Of a DNA stretch of 64,000 nucleotides, positions 49,745 to 58,545 are shown piece by piece. Source of the DNA: an uncultured Ruminococcus sp. (GTDB taxonomy: Bacteria; Bacillota; Clostridia; Oscillospirales; Ruminococcaceae). Under the pieces are notes generated by a model. It did no database searches. It was not told the DNA's origin and saw only the letters and a program-made list of their open reading frames with translations. The position numbers and the translations under genes were made by a program. How positions within the stretch are numbered: the stretch's first letter is position 1; the number at the start of each line of letters is the position of its first letter. The DNA is taken from the NCBI GenBank assembly GCA_900538575.1, contig UPZA01000003.1, positions 124,001 through 188,000 on the forward strand, given 5' to 3'.

Positions 49745-52476
49745 TAATTGATTTTTGAAATAATATTATTTCCATATTTTTCAACTGTTCCAAGGGGAGA
49801 ACCGATGTCTATTATATTTTCTCCGTTTAATTTTATGCTTATATTATTATTATTGAGTGTAACTGCGCCGCTACCCTCGCAATCGCCTATTCCTATTGCG
49901 TTGACTCCTCCGGCGGTTAGGATAATATTTGATTTTTCAGCCCTCGTTTTCATATTTCCGCCGTTCGTTCCAATACAAAAAGCATATTTTGCCCCGAAAT
50001 TTATATCGACCTCTCCGGCAGTTATGTCTATATTTCCCGTTCCGCTTTCCAACACGCCTATTCCCAAAACGCTGCTTCCGGAGCCTATTATTTTAACGTT
50101 TCCCTTAGAAGCTATAACGGCAGAGTCTTTTAAACTGCCCACTGAAACGTTTATTATACTTGAATTTTCAATTTCCAAGCGGCACTTCTCGCCGATATTT
50201 ATAATTGCGTTTCCTTCCGCGTTGCCCACGGATATGCAAGACTTGCCCGTATTAAGTATTTTAATATTTCCTGAAACCAGATTTATTAAGCTGCCCGAAT
50301 CATTCCGTCCGCCGCCGACGGCTACCGTATTTATTCCGTTTACAGTTATTGAAAGCGTACCCGACATATCTACGGATATATTCCCGTAAGAATCGTTCAC
50401 GCTTCCGCCGATCCCATAGGGAGCGTCCTCGTCGGCATTTATGCTTACACTTCCATCACCGATAATTGTAAGCGAAGACGATGCGGGAACATATATACCC
50501 ACACAGTTAAATGTATTTTCACCCTCTGCGATGAGAGTAAGATTAGTATTCTCGCCCAGCGAAATTCCGGGCTTGCTGTGTTTTCTGCTGATGAAAACGT
50601 CCTTGATAGTCATAACGCAATCTATTCCGCTGTCGATAAATATACCGGTATCAAACACATTACCGGAAATTCCGCATACCTTAACGTTGCTTCTTCTCAC
50701 AAGTATCTCATTATAAACATTGGAATCGACACTTTCCAGTTCAAGAACGCCAAGATCTTCCGAAATGCATAAAGGCTGAGACAAATTGTTTCTGAATGAA
50801 TTTACATGCAAAATCTCGTCCCTGACCTCCCTTGAAATTTCATAAAGTATAAACGGCTTAGGACGGGAGGTGTAATAACCCTGTATTAAATTAACGCCGA
50901 GATTTATAACGGTTGAAAGCTCTGCGGACGTTTCGATGCCCTCCGCTAAGGTCATGATTCCGTTATTTTCGGCAAAATTAACTACTGAGCCTACCAGTTG
51001 ACGTTTTTTAGGATCAGTATCAATATTCATGATAAGCGAACGGTCTATTTTTATAAATTCCGGTTCGCATCTTATTAGATTTGCAGTATTGGAAAAGCCT
51101 GTTCCGTAATCGTCAAAGGCAAGCTGAAAGCCTGACAAATTCTTCCTTTTATTAAGCTTTTCGAGAAATTCCTCTGAAATATCAGCCTGCTCCGTTATTT
51201 CTATAACAGTCTTGCCGATGAGATCTCCATATAGCCTGTATAGCTCCCCAAAATCCTCGTCATTAAGAAGATGGTCAGGTATACTGTTTATAAATAGTTT
51301 CTTATCCTTAAACATTTCAATGTTATCGCTTAATATTTTCATCACATTGAAGAATGTTTTCTTTTCAATATCATAAAGTCGCTTCTGTTTCCTTGCAATT
51401 TCCAGCATCTGAACCGGATTCAGATATTTATTTCCGGTTGTTCTCATAAGAGCCTCGTAGCCGAATACGACTCCGGTCTTAGCGTCTACTATAGGCTGCA
51501 TGTGATATTCAAACAAATTATCGTCTATTATCTTACAGAATATCTGAGCGTCAGTATAATATTCCTTTTCCTTTTCATATGTATGGCGTTCAAATTTCTT
51601 TATCATACCGGTGGTGTTTTCATGTATCTCAAAAAGCGCGAAACCGGAATAATTTACAAGAATATTAAAATCCTCCGAATCGTCAGGATAGACGCCATAG
51701 CCGCAGTTAAGCGTTAAATGAGCGTCGCTGCCCGGTATAAGCGCTTCTCCGAAATCATCTGTAACCGTCATTTCGTGAACCGCCTCGCCTATTTGCCTCA
51801 TAATCTCCAGCGATTCCTTTTCAGTTTTATTCTTGAAAAAAACAAGAAATTCGTGATAAGGAGTAGAACCGATTATAATATCGTCAGATTTAAAATGATA
51901 AATCGTACGCGCAGCGCATAGAATACACTTTTTGCTGTTATCCAATCCTAAAATATTGTTTAACTGATTAATGCCGTTTATATGAAAGGTCGCCAGACAG
52001 CCCGATTTAATGTTTCTTGTTTCTGAAAGTATCCTTAGCTCCTCAAGAAACGCTTCCCTATTATTAAGCTTTGTAACGGTGTCAAGTATGCTGAAGGATT
52101 CCGAAAAATATATTTCCTGCATCGTTGCGGTCATATCCTTTATAAAGCCCAGCCATCTGCCGTCCTTTTCAATCATACAAAGCTTCACCCAAAAGCATTC
52201 CGATCCCTTGCGATAATTATAAACATGCCTTTTGTTATAAACAGGTTCAACGGTAATAGAGCGGAGAAGATCAAAAAAATCCTTTTCAGACATAGAGCCG
52301 TCCGGTTTAGATTTTTCCAGCCTTAATATCCGGTAAGTATTATCGTCCAGATAAGCCGTTCTCTTTTCGGATATATATTTAAACGCTCCCGTATCCGGAA
52401 AAACGCTTTCAAAAATCTGCCATTCCTCGCTTATTATGCTATAATTTTCAGGTCTTGAAAACTCAAAAATCCCCAT
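49741..52476 (-). CDS. EAL c-di-GMP phosphodiesterase with degenerate GGDEF and beta-helix-like tail
   Basis: A 911-residue protein without signal peptide or membrane helix. Residues about 20-125 look like a PAS sensor domain. Residues about 130-295 are a GGDEF domain whose signature is lost (PYHEF at 206-210). Residues about 310-555 are an EAL domain with all expected residues: EALMR (341), FINSIP (395), EITEQ, AFDDYGTG (454), FIKIDRS, AEGIE and IQGYY. It should therefore cut cyclic di-GMP. Residues about 575-911 are repeats of short beta strands with Gly-rich turns (patterns such as GNISVDMSGTLSITVNG and IGIGDCEGSGAVTLNNN), like a right-handed beta-helix. Such tails are usual in surface proteins, not in cytosolic enzymes. 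It has its own promoter. Confidence 0.9.
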   Translation of the reverse strand: MGIFEFSRPENYSIISEEWQIFESVFPDTGAFKYISEKRTAYLDDNTYRILRLEKSKPDGSMSEKDFFDLLRSITVEPVYNKRHVYNYRKGSECFWVKLCMIEKDGRWLGFIKDMTATMQEIYFSESFSILDTVTKLNNREAFLEELRILSETRNIKSGCLATFHINGINQLNNILGLDNSKKCILCAARTIYHFKSDDIIIGSTPYHEFLVFFKNKTEKESLEIMRQIGEAVHEMTVTDDFGEALIPGSDAHLTLNCGYGVYPDDSEDFNILVNYSGFALFEIHENTTGMIKKFERHTYEKEKEYYTDAQIFCKIIDDNLFEYHMQPIVDAKTGVVFGYEALMRTTGNKYLNPVQMLEIARKQKRLYDIEKKTFFNVMKILSDNIEMFKDKKLFINSIPDHLLNDEDFGELYRLYGDLIGKTVIEITEQADISEEFLEKLNKRKNLSGFQLAFDDYGTGFSNTANLIRCEPEFIKIDRSLIMNIDTDPKKRQLVGSVVNFAENNGIMTLAEGIETSAELSTVINLGVNLIQGYYTSRPKPFILYEISREVRDEILHVNSFRNNLSQPLCISEDLGVLELESVDSNVYNEILVRRSNVKVCGISGNVFDTGIFIDSGIDCVMTIKDVFISRKHSKPGISLGENTNLTLIAEGENTFNCVGIYVPASSSLTIIGDGSVSINADEDAPYGIGGSVNDSYGNISVDMSGTLSITVNGINTVAVGGGRNDSGSLINLVSGNIKILNTGKSCISVGNAEGNAIINIGEKCRLEIENSSIINVSVGSLKDSAVIASKGNVKIIGSGSSVLGIGVLESGTGNIDITAGEVDINFGAKYAFCIGTNGGNMKTRAEKSNIILTAGGVNAIGIGDCEGSGAVTLNNNNISIKLNGENIIDIGSPLGTVEKYGNNIISKINY
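49753..50754 (-). other. segment coding the beta-helix-like repeat tail of the EAL protein
   Basis: Codons 575-908 of the EAL gene. Roughly 20-residue units repeat as short Val/Ile strands ended by Asn/Gly turns and an IGxG-type edge (YGIGGSVND, VAVGGGRND, ISVGNAEGN, VSVGSLKD, LGIGVLES, FCIGTNGG, IGIGDCEG). The alternate I/V-x-I/V pattern is what a solenoid needs. Confidence 0.7.
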
Positions 52477-52506
52477 TCACTTTACCTCATTTTTTATTAT
52501 ATTCAA

Positions 52507-52535
52507 ATTATAACCAATATTTTTGTTTGTGTCAA
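52507..52535 (-). promoter_or_regulatory. promoter of the EAL gene
   Basis: Perfect sigma-A promoter on the minus strand: TTGACA, 17 bases, TATAAT. Confidence 0.9.
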
Positions 52536-52702
52536 TAATTACAGGTAAATACTATAATCATTTTTAAAAATTCATGTAATAATTTCAATAAAATATGTAA
52601 ATTGTATAAACGCTTAAATCACACATTACTTTATAAAGCCATATCATAATATTGGATAACTATCAGTTTAGTTAATCCTATATACTAATATAACGTCTAA
52701 TC

Positions 52703-52761
52703 GCCGCAATACACTTTTTACTGTGCTAAAAATTAAGCAAATTGTTTTGCGGCAAATGGAG
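52703..52761 (+). promoter_or_regulatory. leader hairpin of the GH25-LysM gene, related to the malQ/recA element
   Basis: GCCGCAA (52703-52709) pairs with TTGCGGC (52747-52753), and the stem is followed at once by AAATGGAGG, which is the ribosome binding site. The arrangement is like the CGGCAGAATGGAGAT leaders, but the sequence is GCGGCAAATGGAGGA. Confidence 0.5.
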
Positions 52762-52767
52762 GAAAAT

Positions 52768-53628
52768 ATGCTGAAAAAGAAATTATTAGCAGCCGCTTCC
52801 GCGTTTCTTATGCTATTTACCGGAAGCTTTTCCGTATACGCTCTGCGTCCGGACTCTGAACGAGTACACGACGGCATTGATATAAGCGAATATCAGGGCA
52901 ACGTTAATTTTGACGAGCTTAAGAACTGCGACATTAAAACCGTTTATATAAGAGCGGCTGCCGGAGATTATACTGATTCAGAATTTGAAAATAACAGTCG
53001 AAAGGCAAAAGAAGCGGGAATAAAATTCGGTTATTATTTTTACGTTACAGCACGAAACGCCGAAGAAGCCCGCCGACAGGCCGAACGCTTTGCGGATCTG
53101 ATCAGGAATAAGGACTATAGCTGCCGCCCTGCAATGGACTTTGAAGAATTTTCAGGTCTTTCGCGAAGAGAGATAAATGAAATCGGAACTGCCTTTATGG
53201 AAAGACTTCACGAACTTATTTATACAAAACCGATGATATATACGGACGCCTTTGCTGCCGACAGCATCTGGGACGAAAATTTTGCCGAATATCCTTTATG
53301 GGCGGCGGATTACGGCGCATACGAGCCTGATATAACTCGAGTTTTCACCAACGGCTGGAGCGGTTTCCAGTTTACTGACGACGGAAGAGTATGCGGAGTA
53401 GACGATGCGGTGGACAGGGATAGATTTACTGATACCGTTTATATAACTGACGATGAAAATGAAAACCGTCCTGACGAGAACTTTATCTATTACAGGGTAA
53501 AGGCAGGCGATACCCTCTATGATATTGCAAGAAGATTCGATACAACAGTTGAAGAAATAGCAAGGGAAAACAGAATAACTAATGTCAATCTTATTTTTGT
53601 CGGCGAAGTTTTAAGAATCAAAAGATAA
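52768..53628 (+). CDS. secreted GH25 lysozyme with C-terminal LysM domain
   Basis: A 286-residue secreted muramidase. Residues 1-25 are a signal peptide ending in SVYA. The GH25 domain (about 33-220) starts HDGIDISEYQGNVNFDELK and has the catalytic acids in PAMDFEEFSG, with MIYTDAFAADSIW and WAADYGAYEPDIT. The last 45 residues are a LysM domain, YRVKAGDTLYDIARRFDTTVEEIARENRI, which should hold it on peptidoglycan. ATG at 52768 is chosen because it directly follows ATGGAGG and gives the signal peptide. It may act in wall turnover or in spore or mother-cell lysis; the sequence does not decide. Confidence 0.92.
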   Translation: MLKKKLLAAASAFLMLFTGSFSVYALRPDSERVHDGIDISEYQGNVNFDELKNCDIKTVYIRAAAGDYTDSEFENNSRKAKEAGIKFGYYFYVTARNAEEARRQAERFADLIRNKDYSCRPAMDFEEFSGLSRREINEIGTAFMERLHELIYTKPMIYTDAFAADSIWDENFAEYPLWAADYGAYEPDITRVFTNGWSGFQFTDDGRVCGVDDAVDRDRFTDTVYITDDENENRPDENFIYYRVKAGDTLYDIARRFDTTVEEIARENRITNVNLIFVGEVLRIKR

Positions 53629-53667
53629 CTATAATGAAAAGCTGTAAAATTTAAAATAAAAATAAAT

Positions 53668-53706
53668 GCGCAGAACGGTCAGATAACTGATCCTGCGCAT
53701 TTTTTC
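53668..53706. terminator. bidirectional terminator after the GH25-LysM gene
   Basis: AATGCGCAG and CTGCGCATT pair with an inner GGTCAG/CTGATC stem, followed by TTTTTT and preceded by an A-rich run. Confidence 0.88.
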
Positions 53707-53773
53707 AGCCTTAAATCGAAATTATAAGAACGTAAAGCTTTCTGTGTGAAAGCGGTAATTATACAAGCGTTTA

Positions 53774-54313
53774 TTATAATGCCGTACCCTTCTTAGGTAT
53801 AAACAAACCCGTCATATCCGCACCCTCTAATGCAAGTAGCTTTTGTTTTATTTCCACGCCGCCGGCATAGCCGGTCAGGCTGCCGTTTGAACCGACTACA
53901 CGATGACATGGTATTATAATAGAAACAGGATTGCGCCCTACCGCTCCTCCAACAGCTTGTGCGGACATTTTTGAAAATCCGTTATTTTGAACGAGCTTTT
54001 TAGCTATTTCGCCATAAGTAATAGTCCTGCCATAGGGAATCTCGCAAAGAATCTGCCAGACCGCTTTACGGAACGGACTGCCATCCGGCGCGATATTCAA
54101 TTCCATTACCGACGGTCTTTCGCCAGCAAAATACCTGTCAAGCCATCGCCTTGCCTGAGCTAAAACGGCTGAATCGCCGACTTCCTTTATTTCCTCACGA
54201 ACGGTTCCGAGATAATATTTCTGCCCTTCTATCCAAAGACCAACCAAAGCATCGTCCTTTTCAGCAAGTAAAAGCTTTCCGATCGGCGAAGAATAATGTG
54301 TTGTGTAAATCAT
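53774..54313 (-). CDS. ogt: methylated-DNA-protein-cysteine methyltransferase
   Basis: Suicide repair protein that moves methyl groups from O6-methylguanine onto its own Cys. The 179-residue protein has the N-terminal ribonuclease-H-like domain (SPIGKLLLAEKDDALVGLWI) and the DNA-binding domain with IPYGRTITYGEIAK, the active PCHRVVGSNGSLTGYAGG and KQKLLALEG. The active Cys is present. A second gene of the family lies 113 bases upstream on the same strand. Confidence 0.95.
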   Translation of the reverse strand: MIYTTHYSSPIGKLLLAEKDDALVGLWIEGQKYYLGTVREEIKEVGDSAVLAQARRWLDRYFAGERPSVMELNIAPDGSPFRKAVWQILCEIPYGRTITYGEIAKKLVQNNGFSKMSAQAVGGAVGRNPVSIIIPCHRVVGSNGSLTGYAGGVEIKQKLLALEGADMTGLFIPKKGTAL

Positions 54314-54425
54314 ACCTTATTCCTTAGACCTCAATTTTAACTTATGAAAAAGCGCTTAGTAACGCTGTTTCAGTTATATGCATTTACGGCTTTTCCTTAA
54401 ATTCTTCCAATATTCTTTTAGCGTT

Positions 54426-54734
54426 TTAACAATCCCACCTGCAAAGCTTTAAATCAACATGATTGTCGTTCTTCATTGGTATGCCCTCGCTTCGAAGCAG
54501 ATCCCCCTGCTCGCTCCATCCGGGAACAAGTCTTCCTGCATGATTAACCACGCGATGGCATGGATACCTACCGTAATAATCAGCCATACTCAACGCTCTT
54601 CCCACAAGCCGCGAGTATTTTTCCCTGCCGATAAGTCTTGCGATCTGACCATATGTAGCTACTTTTCCTAAGGGAATTTCCGCAACTACTGACAGAATTT
54701 CATATATAAGGTCCTCTTTTAATATGTTTTTCAT
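54426..54734 (-). CDS. small MGMT-family (alkyltransferase-like) DNA-binding protein
   Basis: A 102-residue protein that is only the DNA-binding half of O6-methylguanine methyltransferases, with IPLGKVATYGQIARLIG and YYGRYPCHRVVNHAGRLVPGW. Alkyltransferase-like proteins (Atl, YbaZ) usually carry PWHR in place of PCHR, so keeping the Cys here is notable and it might still transfer alkyl groups. ATG at 54734 is chosen because AAGGTAAGG stands shortly before it. It precedes ogt and is probably in one transcript with it or nearby. Confidence 0.88.
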   Translation of the reverse strand: MKNILKEDLIYEILSVVAEIPLGKVATYGQIARLIGREKYSRLVGRALSMADYYGRYPCHRVVNHAGRLVPGWSEQGDLLRSEGIPMKNDNHVDLKLCRWDC

Positions 54735-54813
54735 ACCGTCTGCCTTACCTTTCTTCAATAACAAATTATAGTATCGTATAAGAAGCAAAACAGCCTTAAC
54801 GCAGCAATTTATC

Positions 54814-54849
54814 AAAAACCGACGGAGATACATTCTAACAGTATCTCCG
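54814..54849 (-). terminator. terminator after the heavy-metal chaperone gene
   Basis: CGGAGATAC and GTATCTCCG form a nine-base perfect stem; on the minus strand GGTTTTTG follows. Confidence 0.7.
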
Positions 54850-54934
54850 CCGCAATTTAAAGCCGTTTAAACGGCTTATAGGTTATACCCAATAATTTCT
54901 GCTATTGAAAAGACGATATTATAAAAATAACAGT

Positions 54935-55144
54935 CTACTCAATAACTGTAATAGTTTCTGCGGTAAATCCCTCTTCTGAAATTATATTCTTTATTTCGAC
55001 GTCCGAAGCGCTGATCTCAGCTTCCGCATAGCCGTCAGCCAGATTCACTGAAATATTTTTCGCACCGATTTCTTCCAACGCGGACTTTACCGCATTTGCA
55101 CAATGCTCGCAGCTCATACCGTCAATTTTAATATGCTTCTTCAA
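54935..55144 (-). CDS. heavy-metal-associated (CopZ-like) chaperone
   Basis: A 69-residue HMA-domain protein with the metal site DGMSCEHCANAV near residue 8 and the usual beta-alpha-beta-beta-alpha-beta pattern. Such proteins carry copper or similar ions. The start is TTG at 55144 after AAAGGAG. No copper ATPase or CsoR-type regulator is next to it, so the partner is unknown. Confidence 0.9.
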   Translation of the reverse strand: MKKHIKIDGMSCEHCANAVKSALEEIGAKNISVNLADGYAEAEISASDVEIKNIISEEGFTAETITVIE

Positions 55145-55217
55145 TTATTTTCAACTCCTTTCGCCGCCGAAAATTCGCTAAGTTTCCGGCGCATATCATT
55201 TTGCTGAATTAGATATA

Positions 55218-56228
55218 TTAAAGACCGTCAGGATTATTAAGGGTAAAATTCCAGCTATCCCTGCACATATCGTCAACGGTCATTTTAGCCTCCCAGTTAA
55301 AAAGCTTTTTAGCAAGCGATGTATCTGCATATGAAACTGCAATATCACCTGAACGCCTCTGCGTTATCTCAACGGGAATACTTTTACCGCACGCTCTTTC
55401 ATAAGCGGCTACTACATCGAGTACACTAGAGCCTTTTCCGGTACCGAGATTAACGGGGATAAAGCCGCTGTTCTCTTCAGCGTATTTCAAAGCTGAAATA
55501 TGACCCTTAGCAAGATCCACTACATGAATGTAATCCCTGACGCCGGTACCGTCCGGAGTGTTATAATCATTGCCGAATACCTTAAGCTTTTCCAACTTTC
55601 CCAAAGCTACCTGCGCTATATACGGAACAAGATTATTTGGTATACCGTTCGGGTTTTCTCCGATAAGACCGCTCTTATGCGCGCCGATAGGATTAAAGTA
55701 CCTTAGGGAAACGACATTCCACGATTTGTCCGATAATGTAATGTCTTTTAAAATCTGTTCTATCATAACCTTGGTATAACCGTAAGGGTTGGTAGCGGAG
55801 GTAGGCATATCCTCTGTATACGGCGCTTTATTATTTACTCCGTATACGGTTGCCGACGATGAAAAGACCATTGTTTTGCAGTTATATCTTTTCATAACTC
55901 TAAGCAGGTTTATAGTGCCGGAAATATTATTATGATAATACTCCAGCGGTTTTTCAACCGATTCCCCGACAGCCTTCAGACCTGCAAAATGAATCACTGC
56001 GGCAATCTCATTCTTTTCAAAGATTTCAGCAGTTTTATCAAGATCAAGCATATCGGTTTTATAAAATTTTACCGTCTTTCCGGAAACCTTTTCTATGCGC
56101 TCCACGCTTTCTCTTTTGGAATTACTGAGATTATCCATTATTATTATGTCATATCCGTTTTCAAGCAGCTCAACACAGGTATGACTTCCTATAAAGCCTG
56201 TACCTCCGGTAACCAAAACTTTACTCAT
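55218..56228 (-). CDS. galE: UDP-glucose 4-epimerase
   Basis: Interconverts UDP-galactose and UDP-glucose with bound NAD. The 336-residue SDR protein starts KVLVTGGTGFIGSHTCVELL, has the catalytic Ser-Ser-Ala in VFSSSATVYG, the YxxxK in NPYGYTKVMIEQIL and GTGVRDYIHVVDLAKGH. It starts 8 bases before the end of galK, so the two are translated together. It can also supply UDP-galactose for surface glycans. Confidence 0.95.
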   Translation of the reverse strand: MSKVLVTGGTGFIGSHTCVELLENGYDIIIMDNLSNSKRESVERIEKVSGKTVKFYKTDMLDLDKTAEIFEKNEIAAVIHFAGLKAVGESVEKPLEYYHNNISGTINLLRVMKRYNCKTMVFSSSATVYGVNNKAPYTEDMPTSATNPYGYTKVMIEQILKDITLSDKSWNVVSLRYFNPIGAHKSGLIGENPNGIPNNLVPYIAQVALGKLEKLKVFGNDYNTPDGTGVRDYIHVVDLAKGHISALKYAEENSGFIPVNLGTGKGSSVLDVVAAYERACGKSIPVEITQRRSGDIAVSYADTSLAKKLFNWEAKMTVDDMCRDSWNFTLNNPDGL

Positions 56229-57570
56229 AGCTTCCTCCTATTTCAGCACAGCCGTGCCGTCTTATTTTTAATATATGACATCTGCCGTCTCCCAGCAGCT
56301 TTTCACTTTCCCGTTTAAAATATCCTACCATATCATCAGGTACATAGGCCTGAACCGTACCTCCGAATCCTCCGCCGTGCACTCTGAACGCACCCTCTCC
56401 GTCAAGTATTCTCCCGCAATGAGCGAGTACGACTGACAACGGCTGATATTTGACGTCAGACGGATCAAAAACATTCTGAAGATACATAAAAGACGATTTT
56501 CCAGAATTATCTACCTCTCTTAAAAATTTCTGAAAATCATTTTTATTCAGAAGCTCGGCACACCTTATTACTCTTTTGTCTTCATTGAAAAAGTGCCATG
56601 CTCTTAAAACCGCCCTGTCCCCGCATTTTTTTCTGGCATCTCCTATATAAGCTAAAAATTCGTCCTCATCAAGCCTTGATAACGCAGTTTTGCCGAAAAA
56701 ATTCGCCACTGACTTCATTTCACGGGTAATCGTTTCATATTCTCTGACATTATCATTATCAGTTCCGCCGCTGTCCAGCATACATATAGTATATCCGGAT
56801 TTTGAAAAGTCATAATTCACTTTTTTCACAAAAGGAGTATCGCTATCGTAAAAATCTATCCAGATTATCCCGCCGACAGCCGAAGTGAGCTGATCCATAA
56901 GTCCGCAGGGCTTTTTATAATAATAATTTTCAGCAAATTGTCCTATTTGAGCTATTTCCTCCGGAGATACCGAATTATCCATAAATAGATAATTCATTAT
57001 ACAGCCTATTAAAACCTCAAACGCCGCAGAAGAGGAAAGTCCGGCGCCGTGTATAATGTTTGACGTGGTATAGCAATCAAAACCGCCGAGCTCTTTTCCC
57101 ATCAGATAAAACTTAGCGGCGATCCCTCTGATTAGCGCTATAGATTTATGTATTTCATTAGGATACGGATCTAAATCAGCTATTACAAAGTCTCCAAGCG
57201 GCGAGTATTCCCGCGGATCCCCCTTTATTTTAAGTGAAACAGCTATTTCGTCTATAGGAAAGCCGTTTGATTTAACTCTTATAACCCCGTCATTATTGGG
57301 AGATACAATACCAATAGTGTCCAAATCAACACTTGCTGAAAGAACGTTGCCCCATTGATGATCCGTATGATTTCCTGAAATTTCCATTCTTCCTGGCGCC
57401 GAAAATAAACTGATTTTTCTTTCAGTTCCAAAATAACGCTCAAATAAATTTAACGCACTGACTATACGCTGCCTTTGATAACTTAACTTTTCACATCCAT
57501 AAAGATCTGACAATATATTATCATAGCCGCCGGAATCAATTTTTTTCAGCGCTTCATCAACACTTTCCAT
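56221..57570 (-). CDS. galK: galactokinase
   Basis: Phosphorylates galactose at C1. The 449-residue GHMP kinase has the galactokinase signature GRMEISGNHTDHQWGNVL near residue 61, the ATP loop HGAGLSSSAAFEVLIG, and the motif HGGGFGGTVQAYVP near 395. It is about 50 residues longer than typical because of an N-terminal extension. It belongs with galE, and galT is not in the window, so the Leloir pathway is split. AAGGGGG lies before the ATG. Confidence 0.93.
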   Translation of the reverse strand: MESVDEALKKIDSGGYDNILSDLYGCEKLSYQRQRIVSALNLFERYFGTERKISLFSAPGRMEISGNHTDHQWGNVLSASVDLDTIGIVSPNNDGVIRVKSNGFPIDEIAVSLKIKGDPREYSPLGDFVIADLDPYPNEIHKSIALIRGIAAKFYLMGKELGGFDCYTTSNIIHGAGLSSSAAFEVLIGCIMNYLFMDNSVSPEEIAQIGQFAENYYYKKPCGLMDQLTSAVGGIIWIDFYDSDTPFVKKVNYDFSKSGYTICMLDSGGTDNDNVREYETITREMKSVANFFGKTALSRLDEDEFLAYIGDARKKCGDRAVLRAWHFFNEDKRVIRCAELLNKNDFQKFLREVDNSGKSSFMYLQNVFDPSDVKYQPLSVVLAHCGRILDGEGAFRVHGGGFGGTVQAYVPDDMVGYFKRESEKLLGDGRCHILKIRRHGCAEIGGSYE

Positions 57571-57601
57571 TTAATCCCCCTTTTTAGTAAATCTTAAGTA
57601 T

Positions 57602-57630
57602 AGTATATAATAAAGCGACATTTTTTTCAA
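57602..57630 (-). promoter_or_regulatory. promoter of galK-galE
   Basis: TTGAAA, 17 bases, TATACT on the minus strand. It is back to back with the ttcA-like gene promoter only six bases away. Confidence 0.75.
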
Positions 57631-57636
57631 GTATAA

Positions 57637-57665
57637 TTGAAAAATACTGCAAAATATTGTATAAT
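57637..57665 (+). promoter_or_regulatory. promoter of the TtcA-like gene
   Basis: TTGAAA, 17 bases, TATAAT, 26 bases before the start codon. Confidence 0.82.
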
Positions 57666-57691
57666 ATATACTAACTGATAAGGAGGAATTT

Positions 57692-58435
57692 ATGCAAAAA
57701 ATTTTAGGATATATGAGAAAAGCCATTCAAGAATTTGATCTTATTTCAGACGGCGATTCCATAGCGGTAGGTATATCTGGCGGAAAAGACAGTCTTGTTT
57801 TATTAAACGGTCTTGCGTTACTCAGGAGATTTATAGGTATTGATTATAGGCTTGTAGGAATTACGCTTGATCCACAATTTAAAGGTACCCCTGGAGATTT
57901 CAGTTCAGTTGCAGGACTTTGCTCCGGCCTTGACATAAAATACCATATTATTCAAACTCATATCGGCGAAATAGTTTTCGATATACGCAAGGAGGAAAAT
58001 CCATGCAGTCTGTGCGCAAGAATGAGAAGAGGCGCGCTGCATGACGCAGCTAAACAATATGGCTGCAATAAAATTGCCCTTGGACATCACTATAATGACG
58101 CAATAGAAACCTTTATAATGAATTTATTTAACGAAGGCAGAATCGGTTGCTTTTCTCCGAAAAGCTACCTTTCACGTAAAGACATAACATTAATCCGTCC
58201 GCTTGTTTTTGCTCCGGAAAAAGAAATATGCAAGGCAGCCTTAAAGAATGAATTAAATGTTGTAAAATCAAAATGCCCTGCCGACGGACATACAAACCGT
58301 GAGAAAACAAAGAATTTTATCCGGCAAATGGATAAGGAGAACAGCGGCTTTTCAGACAGAATATTCGGTGCTATGCGAAGAAGCAATATTGACGGCTGGG
58401 GAGGAGTCGGCTTTTCAGAATCCGGTAATGACTGA
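57692..58435 (+). CDS. TtcA-family tRNA sulfurtransferase
   Basis: A 247-residue ATP-pyrophosphatase of the TtcA family, which thiolates cytidine 32 or related positions in tRNA. It starts with the PP-loop VGISGGKDSLVLLNGL near residue 27, has the CxxC pair in NPCSLCARMRRGAL near 107, ALGHHYNDAIETFIMN, and a further Cys in KCPADGHTNREKTKNFI. The pattern with a Cys near 193 fits the iron-sulfur type. AAGGAGG precedes the ATG. The exact tRNA position is not certain, so no symbol is given. Confidence 0.85.
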   Translation: MQKILGYMRKAIQEFDLISDGDSIAVGISGGKDSLVLLNGLALLRRFIGIDYRLVGITLDPQFKGTPGDFSSVAGLCSGLDIKYHIIQTHIGEIVFDIRKEENPCSLCARMRRGALHDAAKQYGCNKIALGHHYNDAIETFIMNLFNEGRIGCFSPKSYLSRKDITLIRPLVFAPEKEICKAALKNELNVVKSKCPADGHTNREKTKNFIRQMDKENSGFSDRIFGAMRRSNIDGWGGVGFSESGND

Positions 58436-58446
58436 TCAAATACTTT

Positions 58447-58477
58447 AAACCATCGTTTAGTTACGATGGTTTTTTTG
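58447..58477 (+). terminator. terminator of the TtcA-like gene
   Basis: AAACCATCG and CGATGGTTT form a nine-base perfect stem followed by more T. Confidence 0.92.
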
Positions 58478-58486
58478 TTGGGAAAT

Positions 58487-58514
58487 AAAAAAAGTCCCCT
58501 TGAAACAAGGGGAC
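58487..58514 (-). terminator. terminator of the scaffold gene cluster
   Basis: GTCCCCTT and AAGGGGAC form an eight-base stem around TGAAAC-type loop; seven T follow on the minus strand, 32 bases after the end of the gene at 58546. Confidence 0.92.
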
Positions 58515-58545
58515 AATTTTATGAAAAATTAACGACTAACTTAAA

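Noticed and set aside
49748..50389. A 213-codon plus-strand frame opposite the EAL gene tail
   Set aside because: It is a shadow of the repetitive beta-helix coding sequence, with no start signal and biased Pro/Ile/Phe composition.
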